This document shows positions 34,525-52,632 of a DNA stretch of 64,000 nt, piece after piece. The position numbers and the translations under genes were made by a program. The stretch is from Chimonanthus salicifolius (taxonomy: Eukaryota; Streptophyta; Magnoliopsida; Laurales; Calycanthaceae). The notes below the pieces were generated by a model. That model was not told the DNA's origin. It saw nothing but the letters and a program-made list of their open reading frames with translations, and did no database searches. The DNA lies in NCBI GenBank assembly GCA_013350335.1, contig CM023541.1, forward strand, positions 34,898,739-34,962,738, given 5' to 3'. Each line of letters starts with the position of its first letter. The stretch's first letter is position 1.

Positions 34525-35884
34525 TCGAGACTTACTCAAAATGTCAGATCTGGTCCTATCCAGAAGACAACCGAGAAGTGACCCGAGGATCTAGACCTAA
34601 CTCAATAAGTCAATCTGGTCAATGCCCAGAAAACAATGAGTTTTGGACTGAGCCCCTTTTTATTATATTATTATCTTGTGGATGATTATAATTTAAAAAG
34701 GATAGAAACCCAGTATGAGACTCAATTCCATATATCTTAGATATTTCTGGGAAAAACAAATGATTTCCAAATACTACTTGTGTGTACGTATTTATTATGT
34801 ATATTGATTGTGCACTTGTCTGTTTGTTTGAACCGAGACCGTGTAACCACACAATCACGGTGAGGGAACTTAACTCTGCAGAATATGTAAACAGGTTTTA
34901 TTATGAGATGAGTCTTGGGCAATGGGTGGTTTCAGATTTAATGAACCCACTCATGTGCCTAGACATGATGCACTATGGTAAGAGTGCTGATGATGATTGT
35001 GAATATTATGATGTTGATCATATGAATATGTAAGACTGCTTTCACGTACTTGAGCTATTGAACCAATATCGGACATATGAGAGATGGTTTATGTCTACTG
35101 GACCATGGGTGAACCATGACTGTCGTTAGTTACTGACTTGAGCATGTCAGTATCGGTTAAGTCAGAGCCGGAGATGTACTTGCAAGGATGTATTTTGACC
35201 GTGTCGGGACTTAATACAGGTCTTAGTGTACTCGGCAGGCGTTACGTTGGATGATAGCAGTAATTGATGAAATATGGAAATGATGATGATGTTTTACATG
35301 ATATTATGCTTATTTGTTATTAAGCATGTGATATTATTAAATTGTTGCTAACTTGTTATTTTTACTTAAACTGCATTGTTATATTTCCTTCACTGGGCTA
35401 GTTAGTTCACCCCACTCACCTTTCAGGAGATGAACCTGATTAGGAGAACCCTCTTTTTCAAACTTAGGGTGGATAAGCTGCGGCGGTGTTTCGAGATTCC
35501 CTCTGAGGGGAATACACTTATCTCTACTTGTTGGTTCTTGGAACCATTTGCTTTTATTAAGTACCGGGTATGGTACTTAATTTGTTTAAATGTGATGTAT
35601 TAAACTGTGATGCCTCTGCAGTGGCTTTGAAACGATGTTTTGAATGATGAATCAATGGTTGAATTTCTTATGTTCATGTAATGTGTTGATGTTATTATTA
35701 TATCTATTTTGTAGGGTAGACTTATGGTATGTGTTTGAGTCCACATGTTAGGATCATGTGTGACCTTTAGGCCTAACCGTTGATTCAGCCCAGTTGGTAT
35801 GCTTGTGTTAGTTTATCTTAAAAAAAAAAAAAAAAATTCAGTCGCGTTCCATGCCCACCCTTTGGGTCGAGGCATGACATAGTG

Positions 35885-36860
35885 AATAAAAAATAATTAA
35901 AAATTAAAAAAATACAAAAAACTTAAAAAATGACTATCATAACGGTAATACTTGAGTGGTGGTGACAGGAGATATATCGAACAAAGTCGATGGGTTGGTG
36001 CAGAGACACATCAACAAGGGTTGATCTATCCTCCATAAGGTAAGACACATTATGGAAGGCCCCAAAAACAAATATGTGAGAGCCCCACTCATTTGTAGAT
36101 CCAGAGCAGACAATATCTTAGTTGAAACAACGGCGCCGCTGAAAGACATGTCATTAGAATAACTAGATTAAAATGATTTGATTCCATATTAATTTAATAA
36201 ACAAATATAAGATAAATATCTAAAAAGATAATTGAACGAAGATAATTTTGTTAAGATTCTAATATATAATAAATATTATATGCAAAGAGTATCCATTCTT
36301 TTTTCATCTTTTTTTTATAGATGGACATTAGGAGAATAAAATTTGCCCTACTAAAGGAGATCCATATACACCATAACGAGCAGCAGTGTTTGTAAACAAC
36401 TATTTTCCTGAAGATTGAATCCAATGGAGAGGAGTTTTGAACTTCTCCCATTTAACCACAAGCCCCATCATCTCCCATATTCAAGTATTGAACAACAGAA
36501 ACAAAAATCAATGTCTACGCTGATCCAAATCTGTTACTGCTGAGGAAAATGTGACCATTTCAAACTAAAATCATCGCCAATTTTCACCCCTTCTCTCCTC
36601 TCCGGTAAAGAAGCATTACTCTAAAATTTTAATCAGGGGTACCCCAAGTAAACGAAAGTGAAGATAAATAGGATAAAGGCTTTTTTTCCTCAAAAATACA
36701 TGCCCTCGCAAAATCTCTTTGGAAAAGGGAGGACGAAGAGAAACTAAACTAGTGCCACGTCCAGCATTGTCTTTCCATCTACTCTCTCTTCTTCTCCCTC
36801 AGTAGGAAAAATACAAAGACGTCTCCAGCCATCGTCTATTCCAGATGAAAAAAAAAAAAC
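35885..36860. other. Intergenic / BiP 3' flank
   Basis: Downstream of the BiP stop codon (minus strand); the proximal part is presumably 3' UTR. A minus-strand piece at 35937-36149 may be a small retroelement scrap (in one frame VCSGSTNEW), but the match is too short to name. Confidence 0.45.
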
Positions 36861-42415
<5,555 letters not shown>

Positions 42416-42507
42416 CACCTCTCTCAATTCTCGACCTTGGGCGTCTTTCGTTTCTTTTTATTTCGGAACCTTAGCAATTGCTAATTGCTATTAGCTACCC
42501 ATCAACT

Positions 42508-42515
42508 CTTTTATA
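42508..42515 (-). promoter_or_regulatory. TATA box of BiP
   Basis: The minus strand reads TATAAAAG, 93-100 bp upstream of the BiP ATG, predicting a leader of about 65 nt. Confidence 0.7.
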
Positions 42516-42571
42516 TCGGGAGTTTCCCGTCCGGACTCCAGATTCGAAGGGAAAGAGGGACATGTCATTGA

Positions 42572-42595
42572 GATGACGTGGGCCAATGGGATTGG
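42572..42595 (-). promoter_or_regulatory. Composite ER-stress element (ERSE + ERSE-II + UPRE-like)
   Basis: The minus strand of 42577-42595 is CCAAT-N9-CCACG, an exact ERSE. The same CCACG, with an ATTGG one base before it, forms an exact ERSE-II (ATTGG-N-CCACG, 42577-42587). The plus strand of 42572-42581 reads GATGACGTGG, an XBP1-type UPRE core and an ACGT bZIP site. It lies about 62 bp upstream of the TATA box. In plants such sites bind bZIP28/bZIP60 with NF-Y at the CCAAT. Confidence 0.85.
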
Positions 42596-42697
42596 AGAGC
42601 GGGAGCGATCGACCAATGAGAGTGGCTTTGGCGTTGGGAGGATCTGGACCGTTGAATTGGAGAACACGCACGGATGTTAAAGATGCACGTAGACTAG

Positions 42698-42787
42698 GAA
42701 CGTAACTTCTAGAGAAGACCACGAAGTAGGGCTGGGTCGGGCTAAGAACGTAACTTCTAGAGGAGATCACGAAGTAGGGCTGGGTCG
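42698..42787. repeat. 48-bp tandem duplication upstream of BiP
   Basis: GAACGTAACTTCTAGAG...CACGAAGTAGGGCTGGGTCG occurs twice with period 48 and three or four differences. It lies about 285-370 bp upstream of the BiP ATG. Confidence 0.85.
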
Positions 42788-43099
42788 ATTGGAGATCAGC
42801 GTTTTATCATTGATATCGTTTTTTATATATTTTTTAAAATATAGAAAATTGAGAAAATTAGAAAAAAATAATTTAGTGTAAACATATTTTTATTAAGAAT
42901 GAATTTTTATTTAGTATTAGACTTTTAATAGTTGAAAATTTTATATAAATAAAATATATCTTAAAATTTTAAATAATGTTTATTTTCTTTAAATAGGAAA
43001 TAAGTACAAGAAACACTTAATATGAAATCTATATTATAATTTAATGTATTTTATCATAAAAATATTAGAGTTTTAGAAAAATTCACACATACCTTAAAG

Positions 43100-43362
43100 C
43101 AGGAGTACAAATATACGTATCGGCCGATATGAAATGATTTTGGAGAGCCGAATATCGGCCGATATCATATCTGTTCAACTGATATTTATAATATCGGCCG
43201 ATATATCAGCCGTATCATATCGGCCGATATCAAAATATTTGTCGATATCGGCTGTTTTTAAAAAAAAGAGGAGGAGAGAGAAAAATATCGGCCGATAATG
43301 ATATATCGGTCGATATATCATATCGGCCGATATATCGGCCAATAACGTTTTTTAAATCCCTG
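43100..43362. mobile_element. hAT-type MITE rich in CGGCCGATAT palindromes
   Basis: 263 bp, terminal inverted repeats CAGGAGTACAAATA / CAGGGATTTAAAAA, exact 8-bp target duplication CCTTAAAG (43092-43099 and 43363-43370). The interior is built from about eight copies of TATCGGCCGATA variants in both orientations and has no coding capacity. Confidence 0.87.
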
Positions 43363-43370
43363 CCTTAAAG

Positions 43371-44740
43371 ACTATATCAATCATGTTAAGGTTTTTATTT
43401 AATTTTATAAATATACGTATAGTATTTCATTAAGTTTTTCCATAATAAATTTTAAAATGGAACCCTACAAATTAGATTAATCACATTAAGATATTTCCAT
43501 TCAATTTCAGAAGTGCTGCATATTATTTCTATTAAATTATTTTCATACAAAACTTCAGAGTCGAGATTATTTTATAGCTGAAATTTTAAAAAATTGATGA
43601 AAATAATTAAAAAATATCAAACTTTAAGAAAGAAAAGTTTAAAGTTGATAAATACATTTCACAGGGTTCAATTTGAAGAATGGTCAAAATGATATTTTAA
43701 AAAATGTAATTTTAAATCATCGTTACTATGGCTGATATGATAAGGCTGAAGTAACAATTGTATCGACTAATATTAGCTTGTAAACGAACTCAGATCCAGC
43801 CTGGATCCAGCTTGGCCCGATAGGTTTATTGGATCGTCCGTGATAGTCTACCAGATAAAGCAGAGTCCGATCAGAGTTGAGTCTGGCCCAACCCAATAAG
43901 TTTATTGGACTGTCGACGGCCCATTAAGGGCCCGCTTATATGTTTGATCCAGTTTATGGCTCTAGTCTGCTGCTTTGATGCTACCGACTCAATATCAAAA
44001 AATTCTAACCTTAATTTTTAAGCTATGGGGCCCAATATCTATTTTTAACCTAAAATTTTGTGCTAATGGGCTCAATATCCCATTTTTTAACTTAAAAGTT
44101 TATTTTACCAAGCCAAATACCCATTTTTAACATACATGAGCTACAAAAATAAGCAATGAAGGAAAAAAAAAACTAAAAATGAAGCTAAGATGATGGTTAA
44201 TACACAAAGATTGCTCTTACAGTTGGATATCAATCTAAAGGCATTAGAACAAAATCAGTAAGAGGACCTATACTATAGTTAGCATAAAAAAAGGTAAAAA
44301 AAATAAAAAAAAGGCTATATTAGACTTAAAAATATAAAAATTTAAATTGGGCTCATTACCCTTAATGAAAAAACAAATATTAAATAAGAAAATGTATTTA
44401 AACAAAATATCGATTGTGATCTTTTTTCAATTGGTCTCTCTTCCTCTACTTTGTCCATATGTTGGTGTATCTCTTCTTTGATGGGCTTTCAAAATCAAAC
44501 CTGAGAAACCAATAATAAGAAAAAGCATTAATGAGGCAATATACAAAAAATAACTCATAAGCATGTGAGAATAAATAAATATGAACAATAGAATCTTTCA
44601 ACAGGGTTGTGACTTGAAACCCCAAAAGGTTATCCCAATTGATTTGGGAGCAAGATTTTTAGAGGGAGGTCTTGGGTTCAAACCATAGGAGCTTCGATGA
44701 AGGGTAAAAAAAAGGAGGGTTGTGACTTGATCACAAGCAA
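43371..44740. other. Intergenic DNA without a gene
   Basis: AT-rich, with a GC-richer block (43790-43990) in which a phrase like GGCCC(G/A)A..AAT/TAGGTTTATTGGA occurs twice. A SINE-like scrap (GGTCTTGGGTTCAAACC) is at about 44670-44690. Confidence 0.45.
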
Positions 44741-45965
44741 AGGTTAGTTCTATCTTGACTGAATGTGAGGCAGTAGCAAGAAAAAAGAATTAAGACTGTT
44801 TGGATTGGGAGAAAATTTTAGTAGAAAATAAGGGGGATTGCATTTGGAGTGGATTTTTGTTCAGCAATAGTAAGTTCTTGGGTGAGAGAGTATTTTATGC
44901 AATTTTGTATTGGGTCCAGTAATATAATGTATCTTTCAGGGACTTCTAACTGTCAGCGTTTACAACGGAATAAACAAGAATAGTCGAACGAAAACAAGCA
45001 CAATCCAACACAAGCAAATTTACGTGGTTCGGCCCCAACCGGCCTACGTTCACGGAGCGTGAAAGAGATTTTATTAAGAGAGATGATTACACTATTATAA
45101 GAAAGATTTAAGGAGTTTGTAACACAAAATACCAAGAATTCCTTTATTGATTTTGCCTTGCTGTTTACAGATTCAACTGTTCTGTAAACAATAGCAACAC
45201 TCGTGCAAATCTGCAACGCCTTCTCAGTTTGTGTTACTCTTGATGCTTCAGCAAGATCTCTTTCCTCACTCTTCTCTTGTGTCTCTGCTCTAGCAGATCT
45301 GCAACTCTGCTATCCCGAGGCTCAACTGCTGCCTCGCTGCAAGTCGAAATCCTCAAAGTGTCCTCTCTTATTTCTCTCTCTCAGTCATCTCTTTTGTCTA
45401 TCCCAGCAACCAGCATCAAGCCTCCTTTATAGCTGACCTAGCTGATCTCCTAATTAGGAATTGCCTATGCAATCTGTCCTACTTCTAAGGCAATTACCGT
45501 GTGTGTATTCTTGCCAAGAATAACCCACAATTGAGATTAGAAGTTGCCATGACACAAGTACTGATTTAATTAGGAGTTTCCATCTTAGGCTCCTATTTGA
45601 TTTGGGTTACTTCCCATGAGAATATGTATAAAGTAAGGTCTCATCGATTTACCCAGTGTGTACGGATAGGAGAGTTTTCACACACTCCGGAAGACTAGTT
45701 GGATGCGACACATGGACACCTCCGGACCTAGAAAAAAAAGGAGGGAAAGGTTAGTTCTATCTTGACTGAATGTGAGGCAGTAGCAAGAAAAAGGAATTAA
45801 GACCATGTTTGGATTAGGAGAAAATTTTAGTAGAAAATGAGGGGGATTGCATTTGGAGTGGATTTTTGTTCAGCAATAATAAGTTCTTGGGTGAGAGAGT
45901 ATTTTATGCAATTTTGTACTGGGTCCAGTAATATAGTAATATAATGTATCTTTCAGGGACTTCTA
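44738..45965. repeat. ~215-bp direct repeats around an LTR-like insert
   Basis: 44738-44950 and 45737-45965 are about 95% alike (AAAGGTTAGTTCTATCTTGAC ... TCTTTCAGGGACTTCTA). The 790 bp between them (44951-45736) contains TACGTGGTTCGGCCCC and CTACGTTCACGG and CT-rich sequence, as in a minus-oriented copia LTR. No coding region. Confidence 0.75.
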
Positions 45966-46561
45966 GCATTGTTGTAACACAATAAAATTGGTCTCATTTC
46001 TATCATATATATAAGTACATTACTCAACTACACAAATCTTACTATATTTTATTGTACTTTGCTTGCATCATTATTTCTTTATTTTCAAAGAACAAGCAGT
46101 AGAGATGCCCATGAACTACATATTCAGATGCTATGTAACCTTGTTCTCCACCCAAACGGGGGGAAAATAAGGGTTACCTTTGTTCTCCTCCTAACACACC
46201 TCAGCTATATATTCTTGTTTATACTCTTTTTGAAGGAGAATTCATTTCGTCCAAAAAAATTGTGAGTGTTCAAAAAAAAAGAGAGCTTTGTAACATAACG
46301 AAAGCGGCGCAGATTTAAAGGAGACTAGTCAAACCCGATAGACTCGAGTCAAATGGTCAAAAGGTTGGTTAAGGTTAATGGGCCCATGTGTTTGAGATAG
46401 TTGACTTAGTCAAAGGAATTAATGGGTGAGAGAATATTGGGTATGTGGGATAGAAAGCAAAAAGATTAAGGGTCTTTAGGGAATAGAAAAGTTGGGAAAA
46501 AAAAAGACAAGTCATTAATTGCATTGGGAAGTGGGTGGTAAATTGTTGGGATGGAATGAAA

Positions 46562-47521
46562 CAATGTTATCAAATTCGACCCCATGCGTGGGTTGATTCT
46601 GTAACCGGCATACATACAAGTTGATTTTTCTAAAATTCGATTAGATAGAAAATCCCTTATTTATTCAGTAAGACCCACGGGTTTGACTAGGCTTTTCAAA
46701 AAACCCGTAACACGTGAAGAAGCCATTTACATTAAAAAAAATTATTGCCAAAAAATTGGAAAAAAATAAGTTTAATAACCATTCAAACTAATAAATTTAA
46801 AATTATGTAGCTCTATGAGCCACATGTTGCCTAGCCCAACAAGGCCTATCATTGAGTTAATTTTTCTCTCCATCCTACTTTTGTAACCCTCCCCTCCAAT
46901 AAAAGTTTCTATTGTTGTCGATGTAGGACTCCTACTCCCACACTCCACTCACGCTGCACTAGTGGGTAATAAGTATAGGCTTTATTTCTTTGATCTCTTT
47001 GGGTTTTACCCCTCATTTTGAATATACTTACCTTGTTCATTTAAATTTTTAATAAGTTAAGATTTTATACATAGTCTTTTTTTAAAAGTTAGATGTTAAA
47101 ATTTTTAAAAAGAAAAATAATAAAACATAAAAATGAAAACTTAATAAAAATCAATAATATTTATAATAAAGGATATCTTTAATGATTAAAATATATATTG
47201 ACAAAATATTAACTTTTTATTTTATCTTTTTTATTTGATCAACAATAATATTTATATTAAAATATTTTTTGAATGATTATTTTTTTTGAAACATTGCTCT
47301 CAACCACTAAAATATATATTGACAAAATATTATATTGATAAAATAGTTTTTTACATAAAATTTTATTTCAACTCATTAATTAGACCTTAGTTAATAATTT
47401 AATATTATATTAATAATACAGGTTTGACTGGGTTTGACTAAGGGTCAACCCAGTTGAACCTTATTTAACCCACCCTTCCTTTAAGATGGATCGCTCCACG
47501 GGCCGGGTTTTAAAACATTTG
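46562..47521. mobile_element. Non-autonomous TIR element, ~0.96 kb
   Basis: The left end CAATGTTATCAAATTCGACCC pairs imperfectly with the right end GGGCCGGGTTTTAAAACATTTG. The interior is AT-rich with a subterminal GGTTTGACTGGGTTTGAC. The ends resemble those of 17837-18934. Target duplication not resolved. Confidence 0.5.
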
Positions 47522-48126
47522 AACAAATAAAAGAAGAAGGTTGAGATGCTGGGTGGTTTTGGAGGCTTGGTGAAGAGAAAGGTTGTAGTATCGGTGGAAA
47601 TGCATCTTTTGGGACGAATGAAATCAATAAAAACTTGATGGAGATGTAGAAGAACTTAGCTACATAATTTTGAATGGTCCGATTTTTTTGTCAACAATTA
47701 TGGTAGTGTTCAACAAAAATTGCTTATAGTCGACAGAAAGGAAACGATCCCATAACAACTTTTTCATCCATACCCATAATCTAATAGGAGGTTGGTTGTA
47801 TCACATATGGTCAAGTTCCAATTGTTCCCACCTTGCAGACGCTTTATCTTGGAGTCGATAGACCATGGACTCACCTTTTTCATTTCATTGATCCCCGTGT
47901 AATAGATTCGACTTCTGAGAGTTAATCGAGGAAGTATTCATCGTGCCATTGACCATAAAAATGTGGGACGTTGTAGAGTTCTTCATCGTCGTCTTCGCTT
48001 GAGTAGGCGTAATAGGAAGTCATGGAGATAACAGATAGTCTCTGTCATGCAGAGAGATGACTCTGAATACCACTTGATGCGGGATCGATACTATCGGTAA
48101 AGTAATCCATCAAATTGAGGATCCCG

Positions 48127-48694
48127 TGTAATGACCCAGCCCACAAACAGGGCTTGGGGTCCAACTCAGTGGAAATTGTTCGCTTTGGGCCCACACGCGC
48201 GAGCCTAAAGCGGACAATTTCCATTGAGTTGGACCCCAAGCTCTGTTTGTGGGTCGGGTCATTATAAATGGTATCAGAGCGGAGTTCAGCACTCGGATTG
48301 TGTGAGCCTATTGCCTTCCACTGAATTCATTGGGTCGAGCCTAGGGATGGCTCAGGGCTTAAGGGGGTGGATTGTGAGACCCTGACCTGGCCCAGATGAT
48401 CGAGTCCACTAAGGGCCCGGCCCAAGTGAAGAGAGTGGAGTGGGAGTGCGGTAGAATGGGAAGGAGAGAGTCCCACATCAGAAATTTCAGACTTACGCAT
48501 GGGGTTTATATGAGATTGCGCCTCCCCCCCCCCTCTTCTCAAACCAGTGGACGCGTTTTAGGCCGGGTGTCTGCACCTCAGCCCAGAGACAAACCCGTGC
48601 GGGCACGCGCGTGTGCGTGCGCACGTGTGGGCCCAAAGCGGACAATTTTCACTAAGTTGGACCCCAAGCCCTGTTTGTGGGCCGGGTCGTTACA
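48127..48694 (+). mobile_element. TRIM-like LTR element, 568 bp
   Basis: Exact target duplication TCCCG (48122-48126, 48695-48699); ends TGTAATGACC...GTTACA. The first LTR (48127-48266) is a near-palindrome: its first and last 50 bp are mutually complementary (GTCCAACTC..AATTGTTCGCTTT / AAAGCGGACAATT..GAGTTGGAC). It is followed by TGGTATCAGAGC at 48269-48280, a perfect initiator-Met primer-binding site. The second, partial LTR ends at 48694. No ORF of note. It is inserted in an older LTR-element remnant. Confidence 0.78.
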
Positions 48695-48699
48695 TCCCG

Positions 48700-50470
48700 A
48701 GCCTTCATTGAGACTATGAAGGGTAGAAATGCCTCTAGCTTCGGCAAGAAGAAAAAAAAAAAGAGGAAAATAAAAATAACTTTGATTTTAAGTCATTGTA
48801 TTCATCAAAAGTGTATTCTCCCATTACAAATGTGGCTTTGTATAAGAAAAATCCTAATGGAAACCAAGCTAAACTAAAAAACTAAAAGATAAAATAACAC
48901 TAAATAAGAATAATAACAAAAAAGGAATCCTAATCTAATTAGGACACCTAATGACATTAGGAAACTTCTAAACAGATAAAATTATATTTAGAAATTCAAA
49001 CTAATAAATATTTAGAAACTATGAGTGTGACCCACTTGAGATCAGGCCCACTCGTGTCCTACATCGCTTCCAGTGTCCCTATAATCAACTTTAAACATGT
49101 ATTGGTAGAGACAGGTTCACATGTGTGATGATGCTCATGCGTGATATTGTCCAAGTGTGTCTATTAATGAAAGGTGAGATTGGTTTTACCACCTACTTAT
49201 GCCTCCATATTAAAAAAAAATTAGAATTTCATAAATTTGGCTCAATCTGAGATCAAGTCGAGAAAACTTGAACTCGAAGAATTCTGAAAATCTAAGAAGT
49301 TCCTTGAATCTTCTATATCTTGAATTGTCAACTGATAGGTCACTGTACTAGCAAATAAAATCTCATATGGATAAACTAATACTCTAATCTGCCGCTAGAA
49401 ATTAAATATGGTCAAACGCTCAAAGAGAAATCGTCACTGTACAAAATTCTTTCAAGAGATGAAATTCGACTGAATTAAAATTGAATCATGGAATTTAATT
49501 TCAATTATGCAATGTGCATGCAATCAATTAAACAATTAAAATTCAAGATGCAATTAGGAACACATGCATAACTCAAAATTAATTCAACATGAACTCAATT
49601 AAATTCAAAAGAAGAATAACAAGGCTCACCACCAAAGCAGAGGCGGCAAAGCACCCATGCTTCTAATGGAATTCAACTCCAAAATTTGTGTTCTACTTGG
49701 ACGCTCAAGGCACTTATTTATAGACCTTTGGGGTGCTAATAAATCCCAATAATGGGAAATTCACCCACACCGATTCTTAATTGGGTTTCATTCTAATTGG
49801 CCTTGAACCTATTAAAATGAAATCTACTGCCAATTGGCCTTGAATCTATTAAAATGAAACCTACCCAATCACATGCAGCCATGTGGCTTTATTAAAACAC
49901 TTTGGAGAATTAGAAAAAAAAAATGACACCATAAATATCACATTGACAAATCCTAACCCTTGATCCAATTGTTGCTTGATTTGATGCTCCTAGAATCCCT
50001 CCATTGGCTGTCCACATGCCCAAACAAGCTTTTTTATCAATCGAAGCTAAAAAGCTTGGCTTCTCTCTAATCCTTCAGTGAGTTGCATTTACGTTTGTTC
50101 AATTTTCAAATTTCATGATTGTAATTTAAATTAATTATTGTAAATATATTTTCCTAAAATTTAAATTATTGAAGCCCTTTTTATTTTTCCATTGAGAGAA
50201 AATTGGACATAGGTGAGTTTAGACCTTGATTTCTCCTGTGTGAGTGAAATATCTTGGTTCCCTATTTAATTTCGAGTTCTCATATGAAATTGGGCCAATA
50301 TTAGATTAGTATTTTGGTGATCAATTCATTAATTTTTTTTTCTCTCTAACTTCTATTTTTAGATAGAGAAAATTCATATTTATTTTAAAAAAATTTACAT
50401 TAAAATTCTTCTCCAAAATTCTTCCAATGTTTGCAATCGCATAAAGATTTTTTGAACACATGGCTTCTTT
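48700..50470. other. Retroelement debris, no gene
   Basis: 48735-49080 is AT-rich and LTR-like in the minus orientation. A primer-site-like TGGTATTCAGAG lies on the minus strand near 48060-48075, across the TRIM insertion. 49200-50470 shows no recognisable feature. Confidence 0.4.
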
Positions 50471-50475
50471 CCAAG

Positions 50476-50633
50476 CAGGGTACAAATATCGGCCGATACA
50501 TATCGTATCAGCCGATATGTACCTGTTGAAGGAGTGAATATCGGTCGATATATATCGTTATCGGCCGTATTATATTGGCCAATATCGATTGAAGAAAGAA
50601 AAATATCGACTGATACCAATTTTTAAACTCCTG
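50476..50633. mobile_element. hAT-type MITE, same family as 43100
   Basis: 158 bp; begins CAGGGTACAAATATCGGCCG and ends TTTTTAAACTCCTG, with an exact 8-bp duplication TTTCCAAG (50468-50475, 50634-50641). Interior of ATCGGCCGAT-type words; non-coding. Confidence 0.87.
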
Positions 50634-50959
50634 TTTCCAAGACCAACATGGGGAGGAAGTGATAGCTTTGTAGGAAACAGTTCTAATACAATCACTTTTG
50701 GCACAACGGCCACTTCTTCCATGGGTAGATATGTGAAAGAAGGATAGAGTAGAAATAGGTTGCCTTTGTATACAAAGATTGGACCATTGTAGCGACCACA
50801 ATTGGACTTCGTATCTTCACCCTAGACTGAGCTCCATTAATACGTCTTGCTGTCACCATTGTACTAATAGGGACAATAGAAGAGAGAAGGGAAGAAAGCA
50901 GGAAAATGATTCAAAGATGAGCATAACAAAAATAACTTTGGCAAAATATGAAAAGAAAA

Positions 50960-51053
50960 TAAGCCTCCCCTCTCCCATTTAAAAGAAAACCCTAATGGCA
51001 CCATAGTAAGCCTCCCCTCTCCCATTTAAAAGAAAACCCTAATGGCACCATAG
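50960..51053. repeat. Perfect 47-bp tandem duplication
   Basis: TAAGCCTCCCCTCTCCCATT...GGCACCATAG is present twice head to tail without a mismatch, implying a recent event. Confidence 0.95.
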
Positions 51054-52470
51054 TATCAAATATTGGCTGATAAATATTGTCATAGAGACTGATCGTGGTA
51101 TTTTCGGAAGGTCCGAATCGCCAATACTAGCTGTTTTTTAATTGCTTTTGGCCAATTTTTGAGTATTTTCACCGAAGTATTCAAATTTTAAAAGATTTAA
51201 AAGCACGTTATTTAATTTTAGAGTTATTTTAAATTATTTTTATAATTTTTTACCATTTTGATCATTTTTTTTAATTTTAGCTCTAAAATAATCGAATTTC
51301 GAGGTTTTTTTATAAAAATAATTTAATGAACTAATATCCAATGCTTATGAAATTTAAAAGAGATGTATTAATGTCATTCACATAGTTTGAACATGCTTTG
51401 TATTTTTTTAATATTTTTTTGAAATTTTAATAAAATTAAAAATTTCTCAAATACTTTTTATTTTCAAATTTCTTGTCTAAAGAATAAATAAAGTGATATA
51501 CAAATATTTCTAAAAATTAAATAAAGAGCCTTAATGTGAGTAATAAAGTTTTTAGAGTCTTTATATAATTTTTTTAATATTCCAACATTTTTATGAAACT
51601 TAGATTACTTTACAATAAATTATAAATAGAAAATATATATCAATGTGGACACTTGAGAACATGAAGTTCAATTAGTTGTCTCATTGTATTGAATTTCTTC
51701 TTTATAAATTTTTTTAGACAATTTTCATTTTTTTTTCAATTTTTTAGTTTTTATATAATTTTTCAAAAACAAAAAATAAGAAAAAGGAAGAAGAGCGAGG
51801 AGTGTAACACTGAGAGTATGGTATCGACGAGTTATTTGATGGCACCAAGAAGTTAGAATGTGACGTCGCATAACTAATGAATGCATGCATGTGAAAAGTC
51901 TCTTCAAAGAGCAATTCAAATTTGAATATTTGAAGATTTTTCTTAAATTCAATTGGCTAAATTAGAAATCGAATTTTCTTAAATTTAATTGTCACCTTTT
52001 GAACTTGACTTAATTCAATTTGAAGTCCAAACTAAGATTTTGCTTAAAACTCATGTTAGATTGGAAATTTCAACCATAAGCCTTCATCATTAAATATTTA
52101 GAAAAGAACTAATTAAATGCTAATAAAATATGCAAAAAATATTTACTCAAAATGTTAAAAATAAAATAATATCATGATAAAATTGTTTTAAAATATTTGG
52201 AAGATATCTTCAGTGGAAGGAAATATCAAAACATTTACCAAATTTGACGATTCCAGCCAGAGTTTTAAATCTTCACGTACGAGACCCGGTCACTTCCATC
52301 CTGGGTAATGACATCTACAGAGTTTCCTTACAGCGAGCCAGTAATAAAGTCGTCAAAAGCAACTTCTCTGCTTCGTATCAACAGTGTAATAATGATAAAA
52401 AAAGGGTAATGAAGCAGAGTGCCAGATCCAGCAAGAGGGTCCTTGAATCGTAATAAAGAATACTAATATG
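51054..52470. other. AT-rich intergenic DNA
   Basis: Possible further degenerate MITE scrap at 51055-51125 (TATTGGCTGATAAATATTG). Otherwise nothing recognisable. Confidence 0.4.
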
Positions 52471-52474
52471 AGGA

Positions 52475-52632
52475 AACTACTGTGGAGTGCAAGTCATTAT
52501 CACATAAGGTGTTTACCATTTCCAATCAAGTTAGGTCAAAGATACAATTATGGAACTACTGTAGAGTGCAAGTCATTGTCACATAAGGTGTTTACCATTT
52601 CCAATCAAGTTAGGTCAAAGATACAATTATGG
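52475..52632. repeat. 79-bp tandem duplication
   Basis: AACTACTGTGGAGTGCAAGTC...GATACAATTATGG occurs twice (starts 52475 and 52554) with two mismatches. The SINE at 52631 follows the second copy directly. Confidence 0.9.

Larger units (their letters stand above)
32637..35879 (+). mobile_element. 3.2-kb gypsy-type LTR, probably solo
   Basis: Begins TGTAATACCC and ends GGCATGACA, with identical 5-bp duplications TAGTG at 32632-32636 and 35880-35884. No reverse transcriptase, integrase or second LTR lies inside. A TATA-like CTATAAATTGG is at about 33426. Near the 3' end is TTCACTGGGCTAGTTAGTTCACCCC, which recurs on the minus strand near 58780 and 63220. Long LTRs of this plan are typical of chromovirus (Tekay/Del-like) elements; that family assignment is inferred. 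Confidence 0.8.

Noticed and set aside
42900..43370. Repeated ATCGGCCGATAT considered as a CRISPR-like or operator array
   Set aside because: Units have no constant spacing, occur in both orientations and sit between hAT-type ends with an 8-bp duplication, so a MITE explains them.
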